In this document: positions 8,878 to 16,539 of the stretch, piece by piece
Position numbering within the stretch: the stretch's first letter is position 1
Layout: each line of letters starts with the position of its first letter
Assembly: GCF_030269605.1 (NCBI RefSeq)
Contig: NZ_BSTQ01000027.1
Location: 1-64,000, forward strand
Reading direction: 5' to 3'
DNA length: 64,000 nucleotides
Source: Lentzea sp. NBRC 105346
GTDB lineage: Bacteria > Actinomycetota > Actinomycetes > Mycobacteriales > Pseudonocardiaceae
Position numbers and translations under genes: made by a program
Notes under the pieces: model-generated
Seen by the model: the letters and a program-made list of their open reading frames with translations, nothing else
Database searches by the model: none
What the model was told of the DNA's origin: nothing

Positions 8878-9331
8878 CGCGAACCTCCTTCTTACGGCTG
8901 GTAGTCCGGCGGTGCTGGGCCTGGACCCGGTTCTTGGCCTGTGTTCTCGCTCGTTTCGTGTTCTGAGGGCGAGGCCGCTGGGGGTTGACCCGGATGCGGG
9001 CGGCGCTGGCCGCTCCGCCGGTGCTTGCCGTCCGTTCCCGAGGTGCGGTGAGCTCGCGGACCCACATGGCGACCACGGCGGTGAGTGGCCGCTCGTGGCT
9101 GATCCGCGCGGTGATGAAGCGGGTGAGGACGATCGTGATCACGAACGCCCATGCGGTGGTGAAGAAGCCGAAACCGAAACCCATCCGGCGCTCGACGGTG
9201 AGTACGACGAGGAACACGACGATCCCGACGCCCCACGCCACGTAGCGCGCGCGCCAAGGGAAGGTCGCCTTGGGCGGGCCGAGCCAGACGGCGTCGACCC
9301 GATAGACCTCGTCGTCAGTGCGGACCCGCAC
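8852..9331 (-). CDS. small PrgI/TcpE/ConD-like membrane protein (VirB3 position)
   Basis: This 159-residue protein has two adjacent membrane segments at about residues 29-48 and 56-75, then a very basic tail (NPQRPRPQNTKRARTQAKNR and beyond) with no clear fold. A short two-helix protein directly before VirB4 is the signature position of VirB3 and of the PrgI/TcpE/ConD family of Gram-positive conjugation systems. GTG 9331 is preceded by GGAGG at seven bases. The gene starts three bases after the pilin-like gene and overlaps VirB4 at its end. The basic tail may contact DNA or the ATPase, which is inference. Confidence 0.65.
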   Translation of the reverse strand: MRVRTDDEVYRVDAVWLGPPKATFPWRARYVAWGVGIVVFLVVLTVERRMGFGFGFFTTAWAFVITIVLTRFITARISHERPLTAVVAMWVRELTAPRERTASTGGAASAARIRVNPQRPRPQNTKRARTQAKNRVQAQHRRTTSRKKEVRGVRTPARP

Positions 9332-9334
9332 GTG

Positions 9335-9613
9335 TCAGCCTCCGACGAACAGGCCGGCGAGCCACTTACCGATCGTCGCGCCCGCGTCCGTCGTGACCGC
9401 GAGCCCGATGATGGCCAGCGCGACGATGACGCCGCCGAGACGGCGCATGACGCCCGCGTTGTCGCCCTTGCCGCCGCCCAGCCAGAGGAGCAGGAGAGCG
9501 ACCGTCAGCAGGAGCAGCGGGACGATGTTGCCCAGGATCCATTCACGGACGTTGCCTGTGCCCGGCGCCTGCGGCTGCTGCTGCGCGAGTGTTACCAGGT
9601 CCATGGCGGTCAT
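9335..9613 (-). CDS. pilin-like small membrane protein (VirB2/TrbC/ConC-like)
   Basis: This 92-residue protein is the first gene of the secretion operon. It has a short N-terminus rich in Gln and Pro, then two hydrophobic helices (IVPLLLLTVALLLLWLGGG and LGGVIVALAIIGLAV) separated by a short basic loop, and ends GKWLAGLFVGG. The two-helix hairpin fits VirB2/TrbC-type pilins and the ConC/TcpD-type small proteins at this place in Gram-positive systems; sequence alone cannot separate these. The start is ATG 9613 with CTGGAGAAC upstream. The promoter of the operon should lie in the gap to its right. Confidence 0.6.
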   Translation of the reverse strand: MTAMDLVTLAQQQPQAPGTGNVREWILGNIVPLLLLTVALLLLWLGGGKGDNAGVMRRLGGVIVALAIIGLAVTTDAGATIGKWLAGLFVGG

Positions 9614-9970
9614 TTCGTTCTCCAGGGTGCACGGTCCCGTCGGGGGGCTAGCGCTATCGAGTAGAACACGAGTTCGTCACGAGGTGTGAAGGCAGTTGAG
9701 CGGGCTGTAGATCATTAGGACGTTCCCTCGGCGCCGAATTACGTCTAATCTGGCTCGCACATCATGGATGAGGAGACGCCAGTGGGGAACATCCGGTTCA
9801 AGATTCTCTCCGTCGCTGGCATAGTTCACCCGACTGCGAACACCCTGGTCACCCACCGTGTGCGCAGGTCAGAAGGCCAGGATCGACCGACTCGCTGATT
9901 GCCCCGTTCGGCCGGTTCGCGGGCCCATCGGCGCTGCGGCCCGGAGTCACGACTCCGAGGAGATTCGAGG
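9614..9970. promoter_or_regulatory. Divergent regulatory gap between secretion operon and ParB-like gene
   Basis: This 357-bp region must hold the promoters of the leftward secretion operon and of the rightward ParB-like gene. On the plus strand a TAATCT hexamer at about 9746-9751 could be a -10 element. A separate GGATGAGGAGACGCCA ribosome-binding context at about 9766-9781 serves a candidate small reading frame (listed separately). I see no clear palindromic operator and no tRNA or integrase site. Confidence 0.4.
9782..9898 (+). CDS. candidate small protein, 38 residues
   Basis: A GTG at 9782 is preceded at six bases by AGGAG and opens a 38-codon frame (VGNIRFKILSVAGIVHPTAN and onward) ending at TGA 9896-9898. 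It is in the same frame as the ParB-like gene, 72 bases further on, and could be a leader peptide or a small protein made from the same transcript. An ATG at 9764 would give 44 residues but has no ribosome-binding site. No homology is recognised, and only the strong ribosome-binding site supports it. Confidence 0.3.
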   Translation: MGNIRFKILSVAGIVHPTANTLVTHRVRRSEGQDRPTR

Positions 9971-10315
9971 ATGCTCGAACCAGACCCCGTGCCGGACGGA
10001 AGTGTGGACGGAATCACAGCCTCCCCTACTGCTCCAGGCGTGACCAAGGGTATCGAAGACGACCCTCCGGCCCGGCGGCGGGTGCAGCGGACGATCAACT
10101 TCGACAACACCGTCCTCGAGCGCGCACGTGCGGCCGCGACCTGGCTCGCGGAGGCCGAGCCGTCCGCCGGAATCAGGTCTTTGGTCGACATCGTCAACCC
10201 GGCCGTGGACGCCTACGTGACCGAGCTCGAACGCAAGTACAACGACGGCAAACCGTTCCCGACCGTGCTCCGGATGCCCTCCGGACGGCCTTCCCGACGC
10301 CCTGACATGCGCTGA
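9971..10315 (+). CDS. ParB-like ribbon-helix-helix DNA-binding protein
   Basis: This 114-residue protein resembles the small ParB-type, probably ribbon-helix-helix, partition proteins found on actinobacterial plasmids and integrative elements and sometimes in chromosomes. After a disordered N-terminus comes RRRVQRTINFDNTVLERARA, the expected basic beta-strand plus helix. The C-terminal part, with VDAYVTELERKYNDGKPFPT, also matches that family as I recall it. I chose ATG 9971 because the conserved part follows it and GAGGAG lies nine bases upstream. No ParA partner is visible. The gene is divergent from the secretion operon and ends inside a terminator stem, so it is likely monocistronic. Confidence 0.6.
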   Translation: MLEPDPVPDGSVDGITASPTAPGVTKGIEDDPPARRRVQRTINFDNTVLERARAAATWLAEAEPSAGIRSLVDIVNPAVDAYVTELERKYNDGKPFPTVLRMPSGRPSRRPDMR

Positions 10316-10347
10316 GGCCGGCCACCCGTGTGGGTGACCGGCCTCAG
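10312..10347. terminator. Bidirectional stem-loop terminator
   Basis: CTGAGGCCGGCCACCC at 10312-10327 pairs with GGGTGACCGGCCTCAG at 10332-10347 around a GTGT loop, a 16-bp stem with one mismatch. It begins in the stop codon of the ParB-like gene and lies 73 bp beyond the end of the convergent DUF6345-like gene, so it can serve both. Confidence 0.85.
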
Positions 10348-10419
10348 CTTCTGGGGGTTCGCCAGTTGGTCTAGTTGACGGAGTCGGACGAGCTCGTCCT
10401 GATACGTGGATATTCGGCG

Positions 10420-11991
10420 TTATGAGACGCCGGAGATGCGCCAATACCAGCCGCCGGACAGCACGTCACCGCTGACCGGGCCGCGCCCGTGGAAGTAGTC
10501 GTCGAAGTTGGCCAGCGCGCCGTTGGACGACACCGGTCCCATCGACGCCCAGATCACGTCGGAGCCCTGCGTGTCGATGGACGCCTGCGCCCACGCCACC
10601 CGGACCTTCATCGGGTTGCTGCGCAGCAGGTAGTGCGCGTACTTCCCGCCGTGCGAGGCGCTGTTGGTCGAGACGGTCGTGAAGCTGTTGATCTGGTGCA
10701 GACCGCGGAACGCCTGCGCCCAGCGCTGTGCCCATGTCTTGCCGCCGTTGGTGTCCTCGAGGATCAGGCAGGTGAACAGCGACATCCACTCGGCGTCCAG
10801 GTTGCCCCAGCGGGCGTCGGTGTTCGCGAGCTTCGTGTCGTTGTGGTTGCTGCAGCCGCTGAAGTAGAAGCCGGTGCCGGAGCCATGGCCCTGCCAGTAG
10901 GTGAGGTCGACGTCGTCGGCGTAGTGGCTGTCGTCGCCGCCGGCGAACATCGGGTCCTTGAAGTCGCTCTCCCAGGCGTTGGCGTCCTTCCAGCTGAACT
11001 GGACCGGCACGCCGTGGTCGCCCGCCTCGCCGTTGAACGAGTCGATGTTGGCCGAGGTGTTGGGCAGACCCGCGCAGTTGCCGGTGCCCTCGCTGCCGAC
11101 CTCGCCGGACTCGGTGAGCGCCTGGACGCCCCCGGACTGGCGCGGCGGCTGAGCCGGGCCGGGCACGGGCAGGGTCGACCCGACCGCGGCGGGCACGGTG
11201 ATCGCCTGGGCCGGCGATCCGTCCTGGGTGAAGCCCTCGCAGCGGAAGCTCGGCAGCAGCTTCTCGACCCTGGCGTCGAGCGAGGGCGACTCGTAGACGT
11301 ACGACACGCGGCCGGCGCGGACGCCCTCGCCGAACGCCTTCTGGCAGCGCGCACGGCCGGCCGTCAGGTCGTACACCGCCACGCTGCCGACCTTCGCGAG
11401 CTCGCGGGTGCTGTGCGTGAGGCCGGTGACCTGGCCGTCGCCGTCGAGCGCGACGCGCAGCTTGGCGCCCTCACCCACCAGCGGGATGCCGTCGAGGCTG
11501 AACGTGTAGCTGACGGCCGTGTCGAGCGGCGCGCTCACCACCGTCTTCCCCTCGCGGTCGGACACCTCGAACGTGCTGTGGCGGGCGGTCGCCGTCGCCT
11601 GGGACGGGAGCAGGCCCACGCCGCGCAACGCCTCCGCGACGCGCTTGGCCGCCTCCTCGGTCGGCACGGCGCGCAGGTTCCTGAGGCCGTCGAAGTCGAT
11701 GGCCGTCTGCACGGTCGGGCTGCCGTCCTCCTCCGGCTTGCCCTCGCCCCGGTCGATGCTCGGGACGTGCAGGTAGCGGGCGTCGTCGATGAACGAGACC
11801 GCTCCGGCCTCGGATCTCTCGACGTCTTTGAGCCCGAAGGCGCGCTGCAGGGCGACGGCCTGGTCGGCGTCGAGACCGGCGCGCTTCACGCCGTAGACCG
11901 GCAGCTCGGTCTCCTCGGCGTGCGCGACGCCGGCAAATCCCCCGGCCACCAGCGCGGACAGCGTCAGCGCCGTGGTGATCTTCCTGGTCAT
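10420..11991 (-). CDS. secreted protein with DUF6345-like C-terminal domain
   Basis: This 523-residue exported protein has a classical signal peptide: MTRKITTALT, a hydrophobic core and a likely cleavage after AGVAHA near residue 26. The first 290 residues form a beta-rich region. The second half has a Cys- and His-containing domain with YWQGHGSGTGFYFSGC, MSLFTCLILED and HGGKYAHYLL blocks that I associate with DUF6345 proteins. The function is unknown; conserved His and Cys suggest an enzyme or metal site. I chose ATG 11991 over an ATG eight codons upstream because GAGGAGGG lies six bases before it and the signal peptide then begins correctly. It is 153 bp downstream of the beta-sandwich gene and may be transcribed separately. 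Confidence 0.75.
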   Translation of the reverse strand: MTRKITTALTLSALVAGGFAGVAHAEETELPVYGVKRAGLDADQAVALQRAFGLKDVERSEAGAVSFIDDARYLHVPSIDRGEGKPEEDGSPTVQTAIDFDGLRNLRAVPTEEAAKRVAEALRGVGLLPSQATATARHSTFEVSDREGKTVVSAPLDTAVSYTFSLDGIPLVGEGAKLRVALDGDGQVTGLTHSTRELAKVGSVAVYDLTAGRARCQKAFGEGVRAGRVSYVYESPSLDARVEKLLPSFRCEGFTQDGSPAQAITVPAAVGSTLPVPGPAQPPRQSGGVQALTESGEVGSEGTGNCAGLPNTSANIDSFNGEAGDHGVPVQFSWKDANAWESDFKDPMFAGGDDSHYADDVDLTYWQGHGSGTGFYFSGCSNHNDTKLANTDARWGNLDAEWMSLFTCLILEDTNGGKTWAQRWAQAFRGLHQINSFTTVSTNSASHGGKYAHYLLRSNPMKVRVAWAQASIDTQGSDVIWASMGPVSSNGALANFDDYFHGRGPVSGDVLSGGWYWRISGVS

Positions 11992-12012
11992 GCTTTTCCC
12001 TCCTCGTAGCGA

Positions 12013-12032
12013 CAACCGGTGCGGGCCGGTTG
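12013..12032 (-). other. Small leader hairpin before the DUF6345-like gene
   Basis: CAACCGG and CCGGTTG form a 7-bp stem around TGCGGG about 22 bases upstream of the start codon. It may influence translation, but it could be incidental in DNA of this composition. Confidence 0.25.
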
Positions 12033-12144
12033 CCTTGCCAGGAGGAGCTACGCCGGATGCCGGTGATACCGGGCGTGAGGCCTTAGGCCGTTGTGATCAC
12101 TCCATCAGCGCAATTTGTGTAACACGGATGCTCGACAGGACCAC

Positions 12145-12612
12145 TTACAGGCGGACCACCAGGTCACCTGCGACGGTCAGTCGGGGGACCTCGGCGATCA
12201 GCGGGATGACCGACGGGTCCTGGCCGAACCGTCCGAGCCAGTCCTGCGGGCTTTCGCTCTCCGTCGAGACCTCGAGCGCGTACCGGTACACGCCCGGTCC
12301 GTCCGGTCGCCACGCGAAGGTCACCAGCGGAAGAAAGCCCTCCCCGGCCGGATCGAACGACTCACCAGGCGCGAGCAGGCGGAAGTCCTGCTCGCGCAAC
12401 GGTCCGACGAGCGGATCCTCGGCGGGCTCCGGGGTGGCGACGAGAACGCCGCCACAGGTGATCGACGGCCGGTAGTGCGGATACCGCAGGCCGTGCTCCG
12501 AACCGTCGACCACCCCGACGAAGCGGACGGGCGAGTCACCCGTGTTGCGGATCTCGACCTCGACCGGCCGCGCTTCCCCTCCTGCGCGCAGGACAATCGC
12601 GATCGAGGTCAT
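12145..12612 (-). CDS. small beta-sandwich protein, possible protease inhibitor-like fold
   Basis: This 155-residue protein has no signal peptide and looks all-beta. It starts MTSIAIVLRAGGEARPVEVE and contains EIRNTGDSPVRFVG, LLAPGESFDP and FAWRPDGPGVYRYALEVS. The alternation of a PGE turn with a W...PGVYRY strand resembles Ig-like domains such as the BsuPI-type intracellular proteinase inhibitors, but I cannot claim membership. It follows the metalloprotease gene after only nine bases and is surely co-transcribed with it, which makes an inhibitor, chaperone or partner role plausible. Confidence 0.6.
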   Translation of the reverse strand: MTSIAIVLRAGGEARPVEVEIRNTGDSPVRFVGVVDGSEHGLRYPHYRPSITCGGVLVATPEPAEDPLVGPLREQDFRLLAPGESFDPAGEGFLPLVTFAWRPDGPGVYRYALEVSTESESPQDWLGRFGQDPSVIPLIAEVPRLTVAGDLVVRL

Positions 12613-12621
12613 GGCCCGAAC

Positions 12622-14790
12622 CTACTGCTGTTCGCCGAGCAGCGCCTCCTTCGTCGCCGCTGCCTCGTTTCTGATGGTCTCGAGCACCTTGTCGTTCGTC
12701 ACGCCGCGCTCGGCGAAGGTCTGCGGCATGCGGTCGAGCACGTCGGCCGTCCGGCCGGTGTCGCCCGTCAGCGCACACGAGCCGGCCAGCTTCCGCGTCG
12801 CGGTGTTGAGGGTGATGTTGTCGACTCGTCCAGGGCTGGCGACAACGTCGGTGAGCAGCGGAATGCTCTCGTCCGGGCTCGGCGGTCGCACCACCATCTC
12901 CCGGTTGGGTTTGACGTCCTTGAACTCGTGCCCGGCGGCGACGCCCTTGGCCAGCTTCGCGTACACCGCGAGCGGGTGGTCGCCGTAGACGTTGATCAGC
13001 TCGTCCAGCGCGTCGATGCCGTTGCCCAGGTAGCCGGACCGCGAGCCGAGCAGCGCCAGCAGCTGACCCTGCTGCTCGCCGAGCAGCAGCTCGCCCGCCA
13101 GCTGGTCGCGTTCGGTCACCGGGTTGCGCACGATGAGCCTGCACACCGGCGAGACGACGCGGGAGCCGTCGCTCGCGATGTACTGGGCGCGCACCAGGTA
13201 GATGCCCGGCTGGTCGAAGTAGAAGCCGTCCCGCCCGAAGCCGATGTACGCGCTGTCGTAGATCGCGCGGTTGTCGTCCGTCAGGTCGACGAGCCGCTCG
13301 ATCTCCGGGCAGCGCTGCAGGAACGGCCGGTAGGCGATCGTGCGCCCGGACGGCTGCCGGATCGCGACGGTGACGTAGCCGTCCTTGGGGTGCAGCCGGT
13401 CGTGCGTCCGCTTGCCGCGCAGATCGGTCGTGGACAGCTTCAGTTCGACGACCACGGGTTCGCCGTACAGGAATGCCTGGTTCCTCGTGCGCAGGTCCAG
13501 CGCCAGACCGGACTCGTCGAGCACCGGTTCGTCGAAGAGCTCCGGGTCCAGGTCGGACGCGCCCTTGCCGAACTGGTTCGCGCCCATGATGACGTTCTTG
13601 TAGAACGCGTGCCGCAGGTGGATGAGTTCGTTGTCCGTGAACTGGAACGCGAAGTCGTTCCAGTACGCGCCGGTGCCGGTCGGCCCGCCACCCACGGGGA
13701 TGTAGTTCTGCGGGTAGTTCATCCAGGACCGATCTCCGAACCCACTGTTGGGCCCGAGCGGCGCGGGCGGGTCGGCGAGCTGCTTCTGCCACGAGTGCAG
13801 CAGGTTGAACGCGTGGCCGAGCTCGTGCACGTAGGTCCGCAACGCGGCACGCAGTGTGATCGCGTCCGTGCCGCCGATAGCGTCGTGGAACACGGCGCAG
13901 CCCTGCCGCTGGAACGTGTCCTTGTAGTCGAACATGATCCCACGCACCCCGCCGCCTTCGTACGACGTCGCGACGAGCGTCCACACCTTCCATTGCGGCG
14001 CGTTCTTGTGCAGGCTGAAGTGGCTCACCATGGCGTTGTGCAGCTCGTCGTCGTTCCACCCGTTACCGCCCGCTCCCGCGACCGGGACGATGTTGGAAAT
14101 GCCCGCCGGCTTCAGCTGGATACCGCATTCTTCGTACGCTTTGGGGATCGTCAGCTCACGAGCCGGACTACCCGCGGGCTGCGGCAGGGAACCGGTGTTG
14201 TAGGACCCGAACGCGATCGTCCCCTGAACACAGTCGAGCTCCCAGTCGACAGTGCGGAAGTACGGCGACGAGAAGGGACACACATAACTCGCGCCCGGCG
14301 TGCTGGGCGGTGACACGAATTGCACGGTCGCGGCGGCAGCGGGCACGAACGGCGGCACCCGCGGAATCGTCACCCGGACGAACGGTGCCCCGGCCGTCCA
14401 CGTGAAGGTGCCCATCCCCTCGACCTTGACCTGGTGTGCCGTCGTCGTGACCGTCGGGGCGGACACGACGAACGAGCCGAAGTAGCTCGTGGTGCCACCG
14501 CTGGTCTGGAAGAAGTCGCCGGACACCCGGTTCATGGGGCGGTTGCCCCCGACGTCGACGCGCAGCTCGAGCTGGAAGCCCGTGCCCGCGCTGCGATAGC
14601 GTCCGCGCACCTGACGTTTGATCAACGGCAGGGGTGGCGCGAAACTCGGCTCAACACCATGTTCCTCGACGCCTTCGGACGCGAGTTCACGCTCGTGCAG
14701 CGCGAGAGTGCTCGCCTCGTCACTTTCGGTTTTATTACCTGCGAGTTCCGCTATGGATTCGACGGTGGTGGGATCCGGGATTGCTGTCAT
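12622..14790 (-). CDS. metzincin-like zinc metalloprotease, large actinobacterial type
   Basis: This 722-residue predicted zinc protease has YVHELGHAFNLLHSW, with the HExxH core at about residues 322-326 and a third ligand in NLLHS. About 30 residues later, SWMNYPQNYIP looks like a Met-turn, so the layout is that of metzincins (pappalysin-like). The region before it is a beta-rich domain beginning VRGRYRSAGTGFQLELRVDV. The region after it contains further beta-rich and helical parts, including GFYFDQPGIYLVRAQYIASD. No signal peptide is visible, so either the protein is intracellular or it uses another export route. I chose ATG 14790 (ACGGAGA upstream) over an ATG 24 codons earlier. It heads an operon with the small beta-sandwich gene. 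Confidence 0.75.
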   Translation of the reverse strand: MTAIPDPTTVESIAELAGNKTESDEASTLALHERELASEGVEEHGVEPSFAPPLPLIKRQVRGRYRSAGTGFQLELRVDVGGNRPMNRVSGDFFQTSGGTTSYFGSFVVSAPTVTTTAHQVKVEGMGTFTWTAGAPFVRVTIPRVPPFVPAAAATVQFVSPPSTPGASYVCPFSSPYFRTVDWELDCVQGTIAFGSYNTGSLPQPAGSPARELTIPKAYEECGIQLKPAGISNIVPVAGAGGNGWNDDELHNAMVSHFSLHKNAPQWKVWTLVATSYEGGGVRGIMFDYKDTFQRQGCAVFHDAIGGTDAITLRAALRTYVHELGHAFNLLHSWQKQLADPPAPLGPNSGFGDRSWMNYPQNYIPVGGGPTGTGAYWNDFAFQFTDNELIHLRHAFYKNVIMGANQFGKGASDLDPELFDEPVLDESGLALDLRTRNQAFLYGEPVVVELKLSTTDLRGKRTHDRLHPKDGYVTVAIRQPSGRTIAYRPFLQRCPEIERLVDLTDDNRAIYDSAYIGFGRDGFYFDQPGIYLVRAQYIASDGSRVVSPVCRLIVRNPVTERDQLAGELLLGEQQGQLLALLGSRSGYLGNGIDALDELINVYGDHPLAVYAKLAKGVAAGHEFKDVKPNREMVVRPPSPDESIPLLTDVVASPGRVDNITLNTATRKLAGSCALTGDTGRTADVLDRMPQTFAERGVTNDKVLETIRNEAAATKEALLGEQQ

Positions 14791-14942
14791 GACAGATCTC
14801 CGTACACGGAAAACCGCACGGGGCTCGGGGGCGGCGTCCCCTGACACACCCCGCCCAAACACTCTTCACCGTCGAAACGAATTACGGCAGAACCGTCCGT
14901 GTGAGGGCAAAGGACCCTGTCGTCCGCGCCGAAAGCCTCGCA

Positions 14943-16070
14943 TCAAGAATGCTTATGAGTGGGATATTTGATGCCCATTCCCGTGTTCAGCACGACGACC
15001 TGTTCGCCCGGCCTGATCCACCCGTCCGCGCGCAACCGGCGCACGGCGCTGATGGTCGCGGCCCCCTCGGGACACAGGTGGACGCCCTCCCGCCGGGCCA
15101 CGTCGGCCTGGTCGGCCAGGATCCGCTCGTCGTCGACGGCGACGGCCGTGCCGCCCGTGTCGTACAGCGCCTCGAGAATCAGGAAGTCGCCGAGCGGCTT
15201 CGGCACGTTGATGCCGAACGCGGCGGTCCAGGCGTTGTCCCAGAACTCCGCTGCCTTGGCCTGACGTGAGAAGGCCTTGACGATCGGCGCGCAGCCGGTG
15301 GACTGCACGGCGACCAGCCGCGGGAGCTTCCCGGAGATCCACCCCAGCTCGCGCATCTCCAGCAGCGCCTTGTGGATCCCGATCAGCCCCACGCCGCCGC
15401 CGGTCGGGTAGACGATCACGTCCGGGCACTTCCAGCCGAGCTGTTCGACGATCTCGTAGCCCATCGTCTTCTTGCCCTCGATGCGGTACGGCTCCTTCAA
15501 CGTCGCTACGTCGAACAGGCCCTCGTGGAGGCGATCGGCGATCACCTTCCCGGCGTCGCTGATCACGCCGTCGACCAGGATCAGCTCGGCGCCGCTGATC
15601 TCCACCTCGTCACGTGTGATCAACGGCGCGTCCCGCGGCATCGCGATCACCGCGCGCATGCCCGCGCGGGCGGCGTACAGCGCCCACGCCGCGCCCGCGT
15701 TTCCGTTGGTGGGCATGGCGATCGCCTTGACGCCCAACTCCTTCGCCTTCGACACACCGACGGCCGCGCCGCGCGCCTTGAAGCTGCCGGTCGGGATCAG
15801 CCCCTCGTCCTTCATCAGCACGTCTTCGTGGTCCAGCCGGATGAGGGGCGTCATGCCCTCGCCGAGCGAGACGATGTTGCTCGGGTCCTTGACCGGCAGC
15901 ACCTGGTGGTAGCGCCACAGCGTCGGTTCGTCGCCGGGCTTCGTCACCTTCGCCAGGTCGTAGCGGGCGAGCAGGGGTGAGCCGCACGAGCAGAGGTTCT
16001 GCTGCTCGCCGGCGTCGAACGTGCTGCCGCACTTCGGGCATTCCACATGGGACAGCTGACTGAAGGGCAT
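14943..16070 (-). CDS. thrC: threonine synthase
   Basis: This 375-residue PLP enzyme converts O-phosphohomoserine to threonine. The N-terminus has the Cys pairs CPKC and CSCG, a zinc-ribbon-like element seen in this threonine synthase subtype. The PLP lysine is in TGSFKARGA near residue 97, and the phosphate-binding Gly loop is YPTGGGVGLIG. Length and blocks fit an active enzyme. Its ATG is only about 17 bases from the 3' end of the RNase P RNA gene on the same strand, leaving little room for its own promoter, so it may be expressed by read-through or processing of an rnpB transcript. A weak AGGAC precedes the ATG. Confidence 0.9.
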   Translation of the reverse strand: MPFSQLSHVECPKCGSTFDAGEQQNLCSCGSPLLARYDLAKVTKPGDEPTLWRYHQVLPVKDPSNIVSLGEGMTPLIRLDHEDVLMKDEGLIPTGSFKARGAAVGVSKAKELGVKAIAMPTNGNAGAAWALYAARAGMRAVIAMPRDAPLITRDEVEISGAELILVDGVISDAGKVIADRLHEGLFDVATLKEPYRIEGKKTMGYEIVEQLGWKCPDVIVYPTGGGVGLIGIHKALLEMRELGWISGKLPRLVAVQSTGCAPIVKAFSRQAKAAEFWDNAWTAAFGINVPKPLGDFLILEALYDTGGTAVAVDDERILADQADVARREGVHLCPEGAATISAVRRLRADGWIRPGEQVVVLNTGMGIKYPTHKHS

Positions 16071-16086
16071 GTGTCCTGCATACAGG

Positions 16087-16469
16087 CGGATGAGCCGGCA
16101 TGTAAGCCGGATCCTGTACGTGAGAACACGTGGCGACCATCCATCTGGGCCTACCGTCGCCGGCAGGCTCTAGCGGCCTACCCGCAGGCTCGGACGGGCC
16201 GTCCTCGAACGCCTGCGCAGGAATTCCTCGCGGAATGCCCTCTTGGCCTTGCTCCGGGTGGGGTTTACCTAGCCACCCCTGTCACCAGGGGTGCTGGTGG
16301 TCTCTTACACCACCGTTTCACCCTTACCTGGATCTCTCCAGGCGGTCTGTTCTCTGTGGCACTGTCCCGAGGGTCGCCCCTGGTTGCCGTTAACAACCAC
16401 CCTGCCCTTTGGAGTCCGGACTTTCCTCGACGAACCAGGTCCGCCGCGGCCGCCCTGCCGACTCATCCG
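16087..16469 (-). ncRNA. rnpB: RNase P RNA, bacterial type A
   Basis: This is the catalytic RNA of RNase P, which cleaves the 5' leader of precursor tRNAs. Read on the minus strand it contains the diagnostic P4 block GAGGAAAGTCCGGACTCC at about 16419-16436 and the matching 3' conserved block CCGGCTTACATGCCGGCTC. The first bases, GATGAGTCGGC, and the last, GCCGGCTCATC, pair with G-U wobble to form P1, which sets the ends within a few bases. The length of about 383 nt is right for actinobacteria. A TATCCT hexamer about 14 bases upstream could be the -10 element. Plus-strand open frames across it are artefacts of the structured RNA gene. Confidence 0.95.
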
Positions 16470-16539
16470 CAACCAACAGGATATCCCAGCACGTGGTCGC
16501 ACTTGTCGGTGACCAAGACGCGTTGGTTCACTCGGTGCC

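Noticed and set aside
6043..8904. 953-codon open frame opposite the VirB4 gene
   Set aside because: High GC keeps antisense frames open; the sequence has no motifs, while the minus-strand gene has Walker A and B and a ribosome-binding site.
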